A DNA stretch of 64,000 nucleotides from the NCBI GenBank assembly GCA_023386585.1, contig JAEWJM010000004.1, positions 124,001 through 188,000 of the forward strand. The letters run 5' to 3'. The first letter of the stretch is position 1. Each line of letters starts with the position of its first letter. The position numbers and the translations under genes were made by a program. Below the pieces are notes generated by a model, which saw only the letters and a list, made by a program, of their open reading frames with translations, did not search any database and was not told the DNA's origin. The stretch is from Bacteroidota bacterium. Its GTDB lineage: Bacteria; Bacteroidota; Bacteroidia; Flavobacteriales; Flavobacteriaceae. Shown piece by piece: positions 50,191 to 58,569 of this stretch.

Positions 50191-52119
50191 ATGCAATTCA
50201 AACATCCTGAAATCCTTTACTTCCTCTTTTTGCTGGCCATTCCCATTATCGTCCATCTCTTCCAGTTGCGGCGTTTCAAGAAGGAATATTTTACGAACGT
50301 CCGTTTTCTTAAAGAGCTATCCATCCAAACCCGGAAAAGCTCCAAAATCAAAAAATACCTGCTTCTTGCATCGCGGCTTTTGTTGCTTGCGGCCCTGATC
50401 TTCGCATTTGCCCAGCCGTTCTTTAACGCGCCCGACCAGAAAAATGCTACGAACGAACTGTACGTTGTACTTGATAATTCGTTCAGTATGCAGGCGAAAG
50501 GAAAAAAAGGCGAATTGTTGAAACGCACTGTCGAAGACCTGCTCGAACACATGCCGCAAGACCAGCAATTCTCGTTGCTTACCAATTCAGATGCTTTTTG
50601 GGACGTAGATATCAAGTCGGTTCGAAAAGACCTGCAGAACGTGAATTACAGCGCAATTCCGTTTGATCCGCAAAGTGCAATGGCAAAATTGATGGCCCGA
50701 AAAACGCCATTCAGCAAAGATGTGATCGTAATTTCGGATGCGGTCGGATTACAGGCTGGGCCGGCTAAAAGCTTCAAAAACGATCTGAACAAGACGTTCG
50801 TCATTCCCGAAGCCGAGCAAAAAAACAATGTTTCGGTTGACAGCGTTTATATACGCCAGACGACCGACAAGTTTTATGAATTGGGTGTCGATATTCGTTC
50901 GTTTGGCGAGCGCTCTTCGGACGTTCCGATTGCGCTCTATGACAAAGGAAAGCTCGTTGCGAAAATGCAGGCGAAGCTCGACACAAAGAAAAAATCAGTA
51001 ACTTTTACGATTCCGAAACAAGATTTCGATGGATTTGTTTCGGTGAGCGACAACGGATTAGAATACGACAACACCTATTATTTCAGCATCGCAAAACCGC
51101 AGAAAATCGATGTACTCAGCATCGGCGATCCTGGAAAAGCCGACTTTCTGGCGAAAATTTATACGCACGACGAATTTAATTACAGTAATTTCGATCTTTC
51201 GCAATTGGATTACAATCAATTGGAAAAACAGGACCTTATCGTTCTGAATGAGCTTCGCGAGCTTCCTCAGGCGTTGCAGACGACGTTGAAATCCTTTGTT
51301 GAAAATGGCGGAAACCTCGCTTTCATTCCGGCAGCCGAAGCGAATCTCGCCACGATGAACACTTTCGTGGCCGGATTTGCAAACGCAAGCTTTTCTGCCA
51401 TCCAAAGCCGGGAAAGTCAGGTGACCAAAATTACCTTCAATAATCCGCTCTACTCGGGTGTTTTTGAAAAGAAAATCGAAAACTTCCAATATCCAAAAAC
51501 CAAGGCAACGTTTGAAATCAAAGGAAATGCGCCCGCAGCGTTGGCTTACGACAATCAAAGTACGTTTCTTGCCACGATCAACAACAGAATTTCGTCCGTC
51601 TATATTTTCGCGGCGCCAATCAACAAAGAGAACAGCAACTTCAGGAATTCGCCACTGATCGTCCCGACGTTTTACAATATGGCGCTAAATTCCTCTACGA
51701 CCGGCGTTTCCGCAGTTACGATTGGCGATGACAAGCCGTTAATTGTAGATGCGGCGCTGGCGAAAGATGAGATAATTGACATCCGAAACCAGAACGAAAA
51801 ATTCATTCCGGTCCAGCAGGTCTTGAACAATAAAGTGCGACTGACTTTTAACGGTTATCCGCAACAGGCTGGAAATTTCACTATTTTCAAACAAAATCAG
51901 GCATTGAAAAGCATCAGTTTTAATTACCAGCGGACTGAGAGCGACCTGTTCAATGACGGCAGCAGCTTGTTATCCGATTATAAAATTGCCAATTCAGTGG
52001 ACGATGTACTGACGGCAATGCAAACGGGCCGTACCGACAATGAAATCTGGAAATGGTTTGCCGTTCTGGCGTTGCTTTTCCTTCTTGCCGAAGTATTAAT
52101 CCAAAAATTTGTAAAATGA
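50191..52119 (+). CDS. BatA-like membrane protein with vWA domain
   Basis: Membrane protein of 642 residues. The N-terminal aerotolerance/BatA region (LYFLFLLAIPIIVHLFQLRRFKK, then a second helix LLLASRLLLLAALIFAFAQPFF) precedes a vWA domain with MIDAS motif DNSFSM near residue 96; a long periplasmic part with glutamine-amidotransferase-like fold (LIVLNELRELP ... GGNLAFIP) follows, and a last helix (WFAVLALLFLLAEVLI) ends the protein. Function in Bacteroidota is unknown. The ATGA overlap couples it to the dihydroorotase-like gene. Confidence 0.86.
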   Translation: MQFKHPEILYFLFLLAIPIIVHLFQLRRFKKEYFTNVRFLKELSIQTRKSSKIKKYLLLASRLLLLAALIFAFAQPFFNAPDQKNATNELYVVLDNSFSMQAKGKKGELLKRTVEDLLEHMPQDQQFSLLTNSDAFWDVDIKSVRKDLQNVNYSAIPFDPQSAMAKLMARKTPFSKDVIVISDAVGLQAGPAKSFKNDLNKTFVIPEAEQKNNVSVDSVYIRQTTDKFYELGVDIRSFGERSSDVPIALYDKGKLVAKMQAKLDTKKKSVTFTIPKQDFDGFVSVSDNGLEYDNTYYFSIAKPQKIDVLSIGDPGKADFLAKIYTHDEFNYSNFDLSQLDYNQLEKQDLIVLNELRELPQALQTTLKSFVENGGNLAFIPAAEANLATMNTFVAGFANASFSAIQSRESQVTKITFNNPLYSGVFEKKIENFQYPKTKATFEIKGNAPAALAYDNQSTFLATINNRISSVYIFAAPINKENSNFRNSPLIVPTFYNMALNSSTTGVSAVTIGDDKPLIVDAALAKDEIIDIRNQNEKFIPVQQVLNNKVRLTFNGYPQQAGNFTIFKQNQALKSISFNYQRTESDLFNDGSSLLSDYKIANSVDDVLTAMQTGRTDNEIWKWFAVLALLFLLAEVLIQKFVK

Positions 52120-53366
52120 ACCTGATCATCAGACAAGCGCGGATAATTGAACCCGGTAATCCATTGCATGATTCCGTGGTTGACATTGAGATTTCGGCGG
52201 GAAAAATCCGAAACATCGGCACCGGGATTAAAAATGAGAATAATGTCAATGAAATCAGGATCGATGACCTTCACATTTCACAAGGTTGGTTCGACAGCAG
52301 CGTTTCGTTTGGCGAGCCCGGTTTTGAAGAGCGCGAAACGATCGAAAACGGCTTGACTGCGGCGGCGAGCGGCGGATTTACTGCAGTAGCGGTTCAGCCG
52401 AACACATTTCCGGTTACCGATAATCAGTCGCAGGTAAAGTTTATAAAGAGCAAATCTGCAGCAGTTGATGTTTATCCGGTCGGAGCGCTGACAAAAAATT
52501 CGGACGGAAAAGACCTCGCTGAATTGTACGACATGAAAACCGCCGGCGCTATTGCTTTTGGCGACTATAATCGAAACCTCGCAAACAGCAACTTGATGAA
52601 GATTGCGCTTCAATATGTGCAGGATTTCGAGGGATTGCTGATCGCTTTTTCAGAAGATGCGGAACTAAAAGGCAGTGGCGTTGTGAATGAAGGAATTGTT
52701 TCGACAAAGCTCGGCTTGAAAGGAATTCCCACTCTTGCTGAATCGGTTCAGGTGGCGCGCAATATTTCGCTTTTGGAATATACCGGTGGCAAAATCCATT
52801 TTCCGACTATTTCCTGCGCCGAATCGGTAGCCTTGATCAAAGATGCAAAACAACGCGGTGTAAATGTCAGCTGCAGCGTTTCGGTTCATCACCTGGTTTT
52901 GACGGAAGAAGTTTTAGCAGGATTCGACACACGGTTCAAAGTTTCGCCTCCGCTGCGCTCGGAAGCGGATCGCAAGGCGCTGATTAAAGGCGTAAAAGAG
53001 GGAACTATCGACATGATCACTTCCGATCACAATCCGATCGACATTGAAAATAAAAAAATGGAATTTGACCACGCGAAGGTCGGCACCATCGGATTGGAAA
53101 GCGCTTTCGGTGCACTGATGACCGTACTGCCAGTAGAATTGATTGTTCAAAAGCTAACTGCGGGCAGACAAAGATTTGGCATCGAAATGCCATCGATTAA
53201 AGAGAATTCGGAAGCCAACCTGACGCTTTTCACCACAAACGACCAATGGAAATTTGGCCCGCAGGACATACGTTCAAAATCAAAAAACAGCGCTTTTATG
53301 GAAGTTGGAATGCGCGGCCGTGTAAAAGGAATTTATAATAACGGACAACTAAAATCAAACATTTAA
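52116..53366 (+). CDS. Dihydroorotase homologue lacking zinc ligands
   Basis: Amidohydrolase-fold protein of 416 residues, clearly related to class I dihydroorotases (EPGFEERETIENGLTAAASGGFTAVAVQPNT, SVHHLVLT, TSDHNPID). However, the zinc motif DxHxHxRxPG reads D-S-S-V-S-F-G-E-P-G: both His (positions 62, 64) are Ser and the substrate Arg is Gly66. Another ligand region reads IHFPTIS instead of xHVS. It is therefore probably inactive, like PyrX-type partners of aspartate transcarbamoylase. Similar sequences occur across Flavobacteriia as I recall. Start overlaps the BatA-like stop by 4 bases. Confidence 0.85.
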   Translation: MNLIIRQARIIEPGNPLHDSVVDIEISAGKIRNIGTGIKNENNVNEIRIDDLHISQGWFDSSVSFGEPGFEERETIENGLTAAASGGFTAVAVQPNTFPVTDNQSQVKFIKSKSAAVDVYPVGALTKNSDGKDLAELYDMKTAGAIAFGDYNRNLANSNLMKIALQYVQDFEGLLIAFSEDAELKGSGVVNEGIVSTKLGLKGIPTLAESVQVARNISLLEYTGGKIHFPTISCAESVALIKDAKQRGVNVSCSVSVHHLVLTEEVLAGFDTRFKVSPPLRSEADRKALIKGVKEGTIDMITSDHNPIDIENKKMEFDHAKVGTIGLESAFGALMTVLPVELIVQKLTAGRQRFGIEMPSIKENSEANLTLFTTNDQWKFGPQDIRSKSKNSAFMEVGMRGRVKGIYNNGQLKSNI

Positions 53367-53367
53367 T

Positions 53368-53691
53368 ATGGCCAAATCGAGTCGGGAAGGAAGAAATATC
53401 GCAATCATTGCCTATATTACCCTGATCGGAACCGTTATCGCATTGTTTATGAACAGCGAAAAGAAGGACGCGTATGCATCGTTCCACATCCGCCAGGCGC
53501 TCGGAATTTTTCTGACGTTTTTTCTGCTTGGATATTTTATCGGCTACTTCGATAGCTGGATGGTGACGACAGCGTTCTGGATATTTATCTTTGTACTGTG
53601 GCTATACGGCTTTCTTTCGGCACTTCAAGGCAACACAAAACCGCTTCCACTGCTGGGAAATTTTTATCAGCGGACGTTTAAAAACATATAA
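53368..53691 (+). CDS. DUF4870-like small membrane protein
   Basis: Protein of 107 residues with three helices (IAIIAYITLIGTVIALFM, ALGIFLTFFLLGYFIGYF, TAFWIFIFVLWLYGFLSAL). The block EKKDAYASFHIRQALGIF is the hallmark of the DUF4870/Tic20-like family. Starts 1 base after the dihydroorotase-like gene and is followed 3 bases later by the esterase, so all three are one transcript. Function unknown. Confidence 0.82.
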   Translation: MAKSSREGRNIAIIAYITLIGTVIALFMNSEKKDAYASFHIRQALGIFLTFFLLGYFIGYFDSWMVTTAFWIFIFVLWLYGFLSALQGNTKPLPLLGNFYQRTFKNI

Positions 53692-53694
53692 AAA

Positions 53695-54336
53695 ATGGAC
53701 CATTCGTTATATCATGTCGTTCGTGAGCCGTTGGAGCGCCGCGACAAGAACCCTTTACTACTTTTGCTTCATGGATATGGCAGCAATGAGGAAGATTTAT
53801 TCGCATTCGCACCACAACTGCCGGGCGAGTATTTCATCATTTCCGTGCGCGCGCCTTATCATTTGCCTCCATACGGATACGCCTGGTATTCGATTAATTT
53901 CACGGGAAATGAGAGCAATTTCACCGACAACATCCAAGCGGTAAAATCACGCGACCTGATAGCAAAATTTATTGGTGAAGCGGGTGAACTATACAATATC
54001 GACACGAACGACGTCACGCTGATCGGCTTTAGCCAAGGTTGCATTTTAAGCTACGCAGTTGCATTGTCGTATCCGCATCTCATTCGCCGCGTAATCGCTA
54101 TGAGCGGTTATCTGAACACGGACCTGCTGACCGAAAATTATGAAGAAAATGATTTCAGCGACCTGAAAATGTTTGTTTCGCACGGCACGTCCGACCAGAC
54201 GATTCCGGTTGCCTGGGCACGGAAAGCGCAGCCAGTCCTTGATAGGCTGAATATTGATTATGTGTATAAAGAATATCCGGTTGGACACGGCGTTGCGCCA
54301 CAAAACTTCTACGACGTTCTTGCGTGGTTGAAATAA
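53695..54336 (+). CDS. Alpha/beta-hydrolase (phospholipase/carboxylesterase family)
   Basis: Serine esterase of 213 residues. Nucleophile Ser113 in GFSQGC, Asp167 in SHGTSDQTIP and His198 in YPVGHGV form the triad; the oxyanion motif is LLHGYGSNEEDL. No signal peptide, so it acts in the cytoplasm on a short acyl or lysophospholipid-like ester. Last gene of the run starting at 50191; its end nearly touches the convergent gene. Confidence 0.9.
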   Translation: MDHSLYHVVREPLERRDKNPLLLLLHGYGSNEEDLFAFAPQLPGEYFIISVRAPYHLPPYGYAWYSINFTGNESNFTDNIQAVKSRDLIAKFIGEAGELYNIDTNDVTLIGFSQGCILSYAVALSYPHLIRRVIAMSGYLNTDLLTENYEENDFSDLKMFVSHGTSDQTIPVAWARKAQPVLDRLNIDYVYKEYPVGHGVAPQNFYDVLAWLK

Positions 54337-54337
54337 C

Positions 54338-54847
54338 TTATTCCTGTTTTTGCTTCGGATAAAGTATCGATTGTATCACTTCGAACGAAACGGATTTATC
54401 ATCGTTTATAAAGTATTTCAAAAGTACTTCGCCCCAGTATTCACCGTCACTGTAATCGGCGATGATCCATCGGTGATTCAGGATTTTCGTTTTGTTAATG
54501 ATGAACTTCTGCGCACCTAGCTGATCCTGTCCCGTGTACGGGTTGCCTTTCGGATTGTTATTAAAATCCATCAGCTTGTCCTTGACGTAGGGAATAAGTT
54601 GGTCGAAAGTCATCTCGCCGGAATTCCCATTGTAAAAATAATCCTGTGCGTTCTGATTGTTTTCAAGCGAAAAATAGTTGGCGTCTGCAAGTTTAGTTTC
54701 GGCATTGGAAAGACTGTCTCTCAGTATTTTAGAATTATCGACTTTAACCTGCGATTTAGCAATTCCTCGTTTTGAAAAATACATATAGGTAAAAACGTTA
54801 CAGAGCACTGCAAAGATGAATAGATAGAGAAATAGATTTTTTTTCAT
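54338..54847 (-). CDS. Membrane-anchored protein of unknown function
   Basis: Protein of 169 residues with one N-terminal helix (LFLYLFIFAVLCNVFTYMYF) followed by a short coiled stretch and a globular domain (LGAQKFIINKTKILNHRWIIADYSDGEYWGEVLLKYFI). Conserved in Flavobacteriia as far as I recall, without known role. The frame continues upstream into the MBL gene; ATG 54847, 4 bases after that gene's stop, is the likely start. Co-transcribed with the MBL gene. Confidence 0.8.
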   Translation of the reverse strand: MKKNLFLYLFIFAVLCNVFTYMYFSKRGIAKSQVKVDNSKILRDSLSNAETKLADANYFSLENNQNAQDYFYNGNSGEMTFDQLIPYVKDKLMDFNNNPKGNPYTGQDQLGAQKFIINKTKILNHRWIIADYSDGEYWGEVLLKYFINDDKSVSFEVIQSILYPKQKQE

Positions 54848-54851
54848 TGTT

Positions 54852-55616
54852 TCAGATTGTAATTTCAAGATTATCAAAGGCAAGATATATGTTTTCAGGA
54901 AGTTGGTTTTGAACTTCTTCATGAAAACCAAAAAGATGGCTGATATGCGTGAGGTATGCTTTCTCCGGATTGACCCTTGAAATGAAAGAAAGCGCCTCTT
55001 CCAAGTTAAAATGCATGTCGTGCGGTTCAAACCTAAGTGCGTTGACAACCAGTATTTTAATGCCTTTCAATTTCAGCATTTCTTCATCATCAATAGTTTT
55101 TACGTCGGTCAGGTACGCAAAGTCGTCGATGCGATATCCAAAGATCTGGAGTCCGCCGTGCATCACATTAATCGGAATAATTTCCTTGCCTTTAAAGTGA
55201 ATGTTTTTTCCATTTTCAACTACATGCGAAATGACGCTTGGCGCGCCTGGATATCGATTCTCGATCTGAAATACATAATCGAATCGCTTACGCAAATTGT
55301 CGAGTACGCGTGGATGCGCATATAAAGGCATCGGTCCGTTTTGAAAGTTCAATGGCCTTATGTCATCGAGGCCTGCAGTGTGATCGGCATGTTCGTGCGT
55401 GTAAAAGATCGCATCTACATGGGAACACCCGCTGGCAAGCATCTGTTGACGGAAATCGGGTCCACAATCAATCACGAGCGAGCAGCCTTCCCATTGAATC
55501 CAAACCGAAACCCTGAGCCTTTTATCTCTCGGATCATTACTCAGACAAACCGGATGGCGGCTGCCTATTACAGGTATGCCTTGTGAAGTGCCGGTGCCCA
55601 GAAAATAGACTTTCAA
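54852..55616 (-). CDS. MBL-fold metallohydrolase (PhnP-like)
   Basis: Metallo-beta-lactamase fold protein of 254 residues. The metal motif THEHADH gives His74, His76, Asp78 and His79; VMHGG and DV...THISH supply later ligands, and a Cys/Asp pair (CGPDFRQQML) begins the active site. The start MKVYFLGTGTSQGIP and overall form resemble PhnP-type phosphodiesterases and LipB-adjacent proteins; the actual substrate (cyclic phosphodiester or similar) is unknown. Promoter at 55632. Confidence 0.88.
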   Translation of the reverse strand: MKVYFLGTGTSQGIPVIGSRHPVCLSNDPRDKRLRVSVWIQWEGCSLVIDCGPDFRQQMLASGCSHVDAIFYTHEHADHTAGLDDIRPLNFQNGPMPLYAHPRVLDNLRKRFDYVFQIENRYPGAPSVISHVVENGKNIHFKGKEIIPINVMHGGLQIFGYRIDDFAYLTDVKTIDDEEMLKLKGIKILVVNALRFEPHDMHFNLEEALSFISRVNPEKAYLTHISHLFGFHEEVQNQLPENIYLAFDNLEITI

Positions 55617-55631
55617 GCTGTTATTTTTTTA

Positions 55632-55639
55632 CAAAAATA
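55632..55639 (-). promoter_or_regulatory. -7 box of MBL hydrolase gene
   Basis: CAAAAATA on the plus strand reads TATTTTTG on the minus strand, 15 bases before the start at 55616. Confidence 0.55.
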
Positions 55640-55672
55640 GAGTAATTCTCCTTTGTCAAGACCCTATTTTGT

Positions 55673-55680
55673 TAACTTTG
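55673..55680 (+). promoter_or_regulatory. -7 box (TAACTTTG) of conserved unknown gene
   Basis: Exact TAnnTTTG, 24 bases before ATG 55705. Confidence 0.6.
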
Positions 55681-55704
55681 TAAAACCAGAAAGTGTGATA
55701 AAGA

Positions 55705-57168
55705 ATGGAAACTGAAATAACCTTAAAGGGCGATAAAGTAATTGAACAAATACCTTCGATTAAGGATAAAGCGCTCCGCATCAACCTCAATGAAAACATC
55801 TACGGAACATTTGCGGAAATCGGAGCCGGACAGGAAACTGTAAGGCATTTCTTTAGATCTGGAGGTTCATCAGGAACGATCGCCAAGGCAATGTCGGCTT
55901 ATGATAAGGATTTCAGCGATGCGATTTACGGTGTTGAAGATGACGGCCGGTATGTTACGGAAAGCCGGTTGAAAAAAATGCTTCGCCATGAAGTTTCACT
56001 AATTGAACACCGTTTAAAACGCGACAAGCATCCGGGAAAATTGTTTTTCAGTTATGCGAATACCGTTGCTACAATTGATTTTGCGAAGCAGTTCAAGGGC
56101 CATGGCTGGGTCGGAATCAGATACCAGCTTGAGCCGGACGAGGATTATAACGAAATCATTATCCACATCCGCTTTAAGGAAACCGACGCAAGGCTGCAAC
56201 AGGAAACGCTTGGCGTACTTGGTGTAAACCTGATTTACGGCGCCTTCTACAAGCACAATGATCCAAAGAAACTGTTGCGTTATCTGTACGATCACCTTGA
56301 TAAAGATCAGATTGAAATTGACACGATTAACTTTTCAGGACCGCGCTTCGCCGATGTAGACAACCGTTTGATGAGCCTTCAATTGGTGAAAAACGGCATG
56401 ACCGATGCGGTGATGTTCGATCCTGACGGCAACAACATTCTTCCGGCATCAATTCTTTACAAAAAGAATATTCTGGCGCTTCGGGGCAGTTTCAGGCCGG
56501 TGACAAAGGTCAACATGGACATGTACGAGAAATCGCTGAAAATGTTCCTCGAAGAAAGTAAGGTCGAACCTAAAAATACTCTGGTAATTTTCGAGATTAC
56601 ACTTTCGAACCTGCGGTCGGATGGTGAAATTGACGAGCGCGATTTCATGGACCGAGCTGAACTTCTGTGTTCTTTAGGTCAAACGGTGATGATTTCGAAC
56701 TTCCAGGAATACTATAAAGTCGTTGAATATTTCTCAAATTATACCAAAGCAAGAATGGGACTCGCAATGGGAGTCAATAACCTGGTCGACATCTTTGATG
56801 AAAAATATTACCGGCACCTGAGCGGTGGAATTCTCGAAGCGTTCGGGAAACTTTTCTATCGTGACTTGAAAGTTTTCTTGTATCCGATGTTGGGTGATGA
56901 CGGAGAAATCATAAACTCAGAAAACCTGAAAGTCCACCCAAGAATGAAAGAGCTTTACAAATTCTTTAAATTCAACGGAAAGGTAATTGACATTGACGAT
57001 TTCGATCCACACAACCTGCAGGTATTCTCACGCGAAGTGCTTAAAATGATCAGTAAAGGCAAGCCTGGATGGGAAGAGATGCTTCCTGAAGGCATTGCAA
57101 ACCTCATAAAAAAAGACAATTTATTCGGCTACGATCCCTCGAGAGAACTGGCTGAAAACACGAAGTAG
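55705..57168 (+). CDS. Large conserved protein of unknown function
   Basis: Soluble protein of 487 residues without signal peptide or membrane helix. Very regular, strongly conserved-looking sequence: ALRINLNENIYGTFAEIGAGQETVRHFFRSGGSSGTIAKAMSAYDKDFSDAIYG near the start, then KLFFSYANTVATIDF, DAVMFDPDGNNILPASILYKKNILALRGSFRPVTKVN and SLGQTVMISNFQEYYKVVEYFS. I recall the same protein in many Bacteroidota and some other phyla under conflicting names; none is backed by a motif that I can see, so I give none. It has its own promoter and terminator. Confidence 0.85.
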   Translation: METEITLKGDKVIEQIPSIKDKALRINLNENIYGTFAEIGAGQETVRHFFRSGGSSGTIAKAMSAYDKDFSDAIYGVEDDGRYVTESRLKKMLRHEVSLIEHRLKRDKHPGKLFFSYANTVATIDFAKQFKGHGWVGIRYQLEPDEDYNEIIIHIRFKETDARLQQETLGVLGVNLIYGAFYKHNDPKKLLRYLYDHLDKDQIEIDTINFSGPRFADVDNRLMSLQLVKNGMTDAVMFDPDGNNILPASILYKKNILALRGSFRPVTKVNMDMYEKSLKMFLEESKVEPKNTLVIFEITLSNLRSDGEIDERDFMDRAELLCSLGQTVMISNFQEYYKVVEYFSNYTKARMGLAMGVNNLVDIFDEKYYRHLSGGILEAFGKLFYRDLKVFLYPMLGDDGEIINSENLKVHPRMKELYKFFKFNGKVIDIDDFDPHNLQVFSREVLKMISKGKPGWEEMLPEGIANLIKKDNLFGYDPSRELAENTK

Positions 57169-57185
57169 TTTAATTAGATTTGGGA

Positions 57186-57223
57186 AGCAGAAGCCGGAAT
57201 TGCTGTCAGTTCCGGCTTCTGCT
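57186..57223. terminator. Strong 14-bp hairpin terminator
   Basis: AGCAGAAGCCGGAA and TTCCGGCTTCTGCT form a perfect 14-bp stem around a 10-base loop. It overlaps the bcp stop by 2 bases and ends both converging genes; A/T tracts are short on both sides. Confidence 0.75.
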
Positions 57224-57674
57224 ATTTTAGGATTTGCGAAGCGTGATTTTTGGTTTTAACGTCCGAGATGACCTCGCTTATAATTCCATTTTCATCAATA
57301 ACGAACGTAATCCTGTGGATGCCATTGTAGTTGCGCCCCATAAATTTTTTCGGGCCCCAGACTCCGAACGCATTGATGATCGATTTGTCTTCATCCGCCA
57401 AAAGCGGAAACGGGAATTTGTACTTTTCGCTAAATTTTGACTGTGCTTTTATGCTATCGGCGCTGATGCCAAGAAGCGCATAATTGCCGGCTTGGAATCT
57501 ATCAAAATTATCGCGAAGGTCGCACGCCTCTGCGGTGCAGCCTGGTGTATTGGCTTTCGGGTAAAAGAAAACCACCAGTTTTTTCCCTGCATAGTCGGAT
57601 AATCGATGCTCATTGCCATACTGATCGACGCCATGAAAATCGGGCGCTTGATCTCCTTTTTGTAAAGTTTCCAT
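57222..57674 (-). CDS. bcp: Thioredoxin-dependent thiol peroxidase (Bcp/PrxQ)
   Basis: Peroxiredoxin of 150 residues that reduces peroxides with thioredoxin. The peroxidatic Cys46 lies in YPKANTPGCTAEACDLRDN with the resolving Cys51 five residues on, the atypical 2-Cys pattern of PrxQ. Cytoplasmic. Divergent from the endonuclease III gene, with 30 bp between start codons. The stop codon lies inside the terminator stem. Confidence 0.94.
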   Translation of the reverse strand: METLQKGDQAPDFHGVDQYGNEHRLSDYAGKKLVVFFYPKANTPGCTAEACDLRDNFDRFQAGNYALLGISADSIKAQSKFSEKYKFPFPLLADEDKSIINAFGVWGPKKFMGRNYNGIHRITFVIDENGIISEVISDVKTKNHASQILK

Positions 57675-57678
57675 AACC

Positions 57679-57686
57679 TATATTTG
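57679..57686 (+). promoter_or_regulatory. -7 box (TATATTTG) of nth gene
   Basis: Exact TAnnTTTG, 18 bases before ATG 57705 and within the 30-bp gap to bcp. Confidence 0.6.
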
Positions 57687-57704
57687 TCATAAATATAGTT
57701 ATAA

Positions 57705-58367
57705 ATGACCAAAACAGAACGCGCGCAGTTTGTAATGGATAAACTCGGTGAACTCTATCCTGAAGTCCCGATACCGCTCAATCACAAAGATCCGTACACA
57801 TTGTTGGTTGCGGTCCTGCTTTCGGCGCAATGTACTGATGTCCGCGTAAACCAAATCACACCGTTATTGTTTGATCGCGCCGATAACCCGAAGGACATGG
57901 TCAGGCTTTCAGTTGAGGAAATCAGGGAGATCATTCGGCCCTGCGGATTGTCGCCAATGAAATCGAAAGGAATTCGCGGCCTGTCGCAAATCTTGCTTGA
58001 AAAATACGACGGTGCTGTTCCGGCCGATTTTGCTGCGCTTGAATCCTTGCCGGCCGTTGGCCATAAGACAGCCAGCGTTGTGATGTCACAGGCATTCGGA
58101 GTGCCCGCGTTTCCTGTAGATACGCACATTCACCGGCTTATGTATAGATGGAATCTTTCGGATGGAAAAAACGTAAAACAAACCGAGGCAGACGCCAAAC
58201 GGTTGTTTCCAGAAGAAAAATGGAACGATCTTCACCTACAGATTATTTGGTACGGACGCCAATATTCGCCTGCGCGCGGACTCGATCTTGAAAAAGATGT
58301 GATTACGAGAACTGTAGGAAGAAAGGAAATAATTGCCGAATATTCCAAAAAAAAATCCCGACAATAA
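57705..58367 (+). CDS. nth: Endonuclease III, form without Fe-S cluster
   Basis: DNA glycosylase/AP lyase of 220 residues for oxidised pyrimidines. Helix-hairpin-helix LPAVGHKTA with catalytic Lys121, and Asp139 in FPVDTHIHR, are intact. The usual C-terminal C-x6-C-x2-C-x5-C cluster loop is missing: after HLQIIWYGRQYSPARGLDLEKD there is no Cys at all, and only Cys43 and Cys80 remain in the protein. The stop codon sits in the loop of a terminator hairpin. Confidence 0.92.
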   Translation: MTKTERAQFVMDKLGELYPEVPIPLNHKDPYTLLVAVLLSAQCTDVRVNQITPLLFDRADNPKDMVRLSVEEIREIIRPCGLSPMKSKGIRGLSQILLEKYDGAVPADFAALESLPAVGHKTASVVMSQAFGVPAFPVDTHIHRLMYRWNLSDGKNVKQTEADAKRLFPEEKWNDLHLQIIWYGRQYSPARGLDLEKDVITRTVGRKEIIAEYSKKKSRQ

Positions 58368-58374
58368 TCGGGAT
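58355..58374. terminator. Hairpin over the nth stop codon
   Basis: ATCCCGA and TCGGGAT form a 7-bp stem; the nth TAA is in the loop. An A-run precedes it, so it is a better terminator for the minus strand (small gene 58380-58523), and a weaker one for nth. Confidence 0.6.
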
Positions 58375-58379
58375 GTTCT

Positions 58380-58523
58380 TTAGTTAACTACGCATTCGAA
58401 GGTCATCTTCCCTACCCTGACAATTTTCAGGGCTTTGGAATAATTGATCAAAAAATTGACTGTTTCTTTTTTTGGTGACATTGCTGAAGCGGTAACAGAT
58501 TTCTCAGAGTAAATTTTTGCCAT
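58380..58523 (-). CDS. 47-residue conserved-type small protein after sigma factor
   Basis: Too short for most gene finders. It begins MAKIYSEKSVTASAMSPKK, then ETVNFLINYSKALKIVRVG and ends KMTFECVVN. Codon use and the amphipathic helix (VNFLINYSKALKIV) look real, the frame ends at a proper terminator, and I recall near-identical small proteins in this place in other flavobacteria. It starts 46 bp after the sigma factor gene on the same strand, so it is probably in its transcript. Function unknown. Confidence 0.7.
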   Translation of the reverse strand: MAKIYSEKSVTASAMSPKKETVNFLINYSKALKIVRVGKMTFECVVN

Positions 58524-58569
58524 ATGTAAATTTGATTTGTATTACAACGGCTACGCTTCAATATTATTG

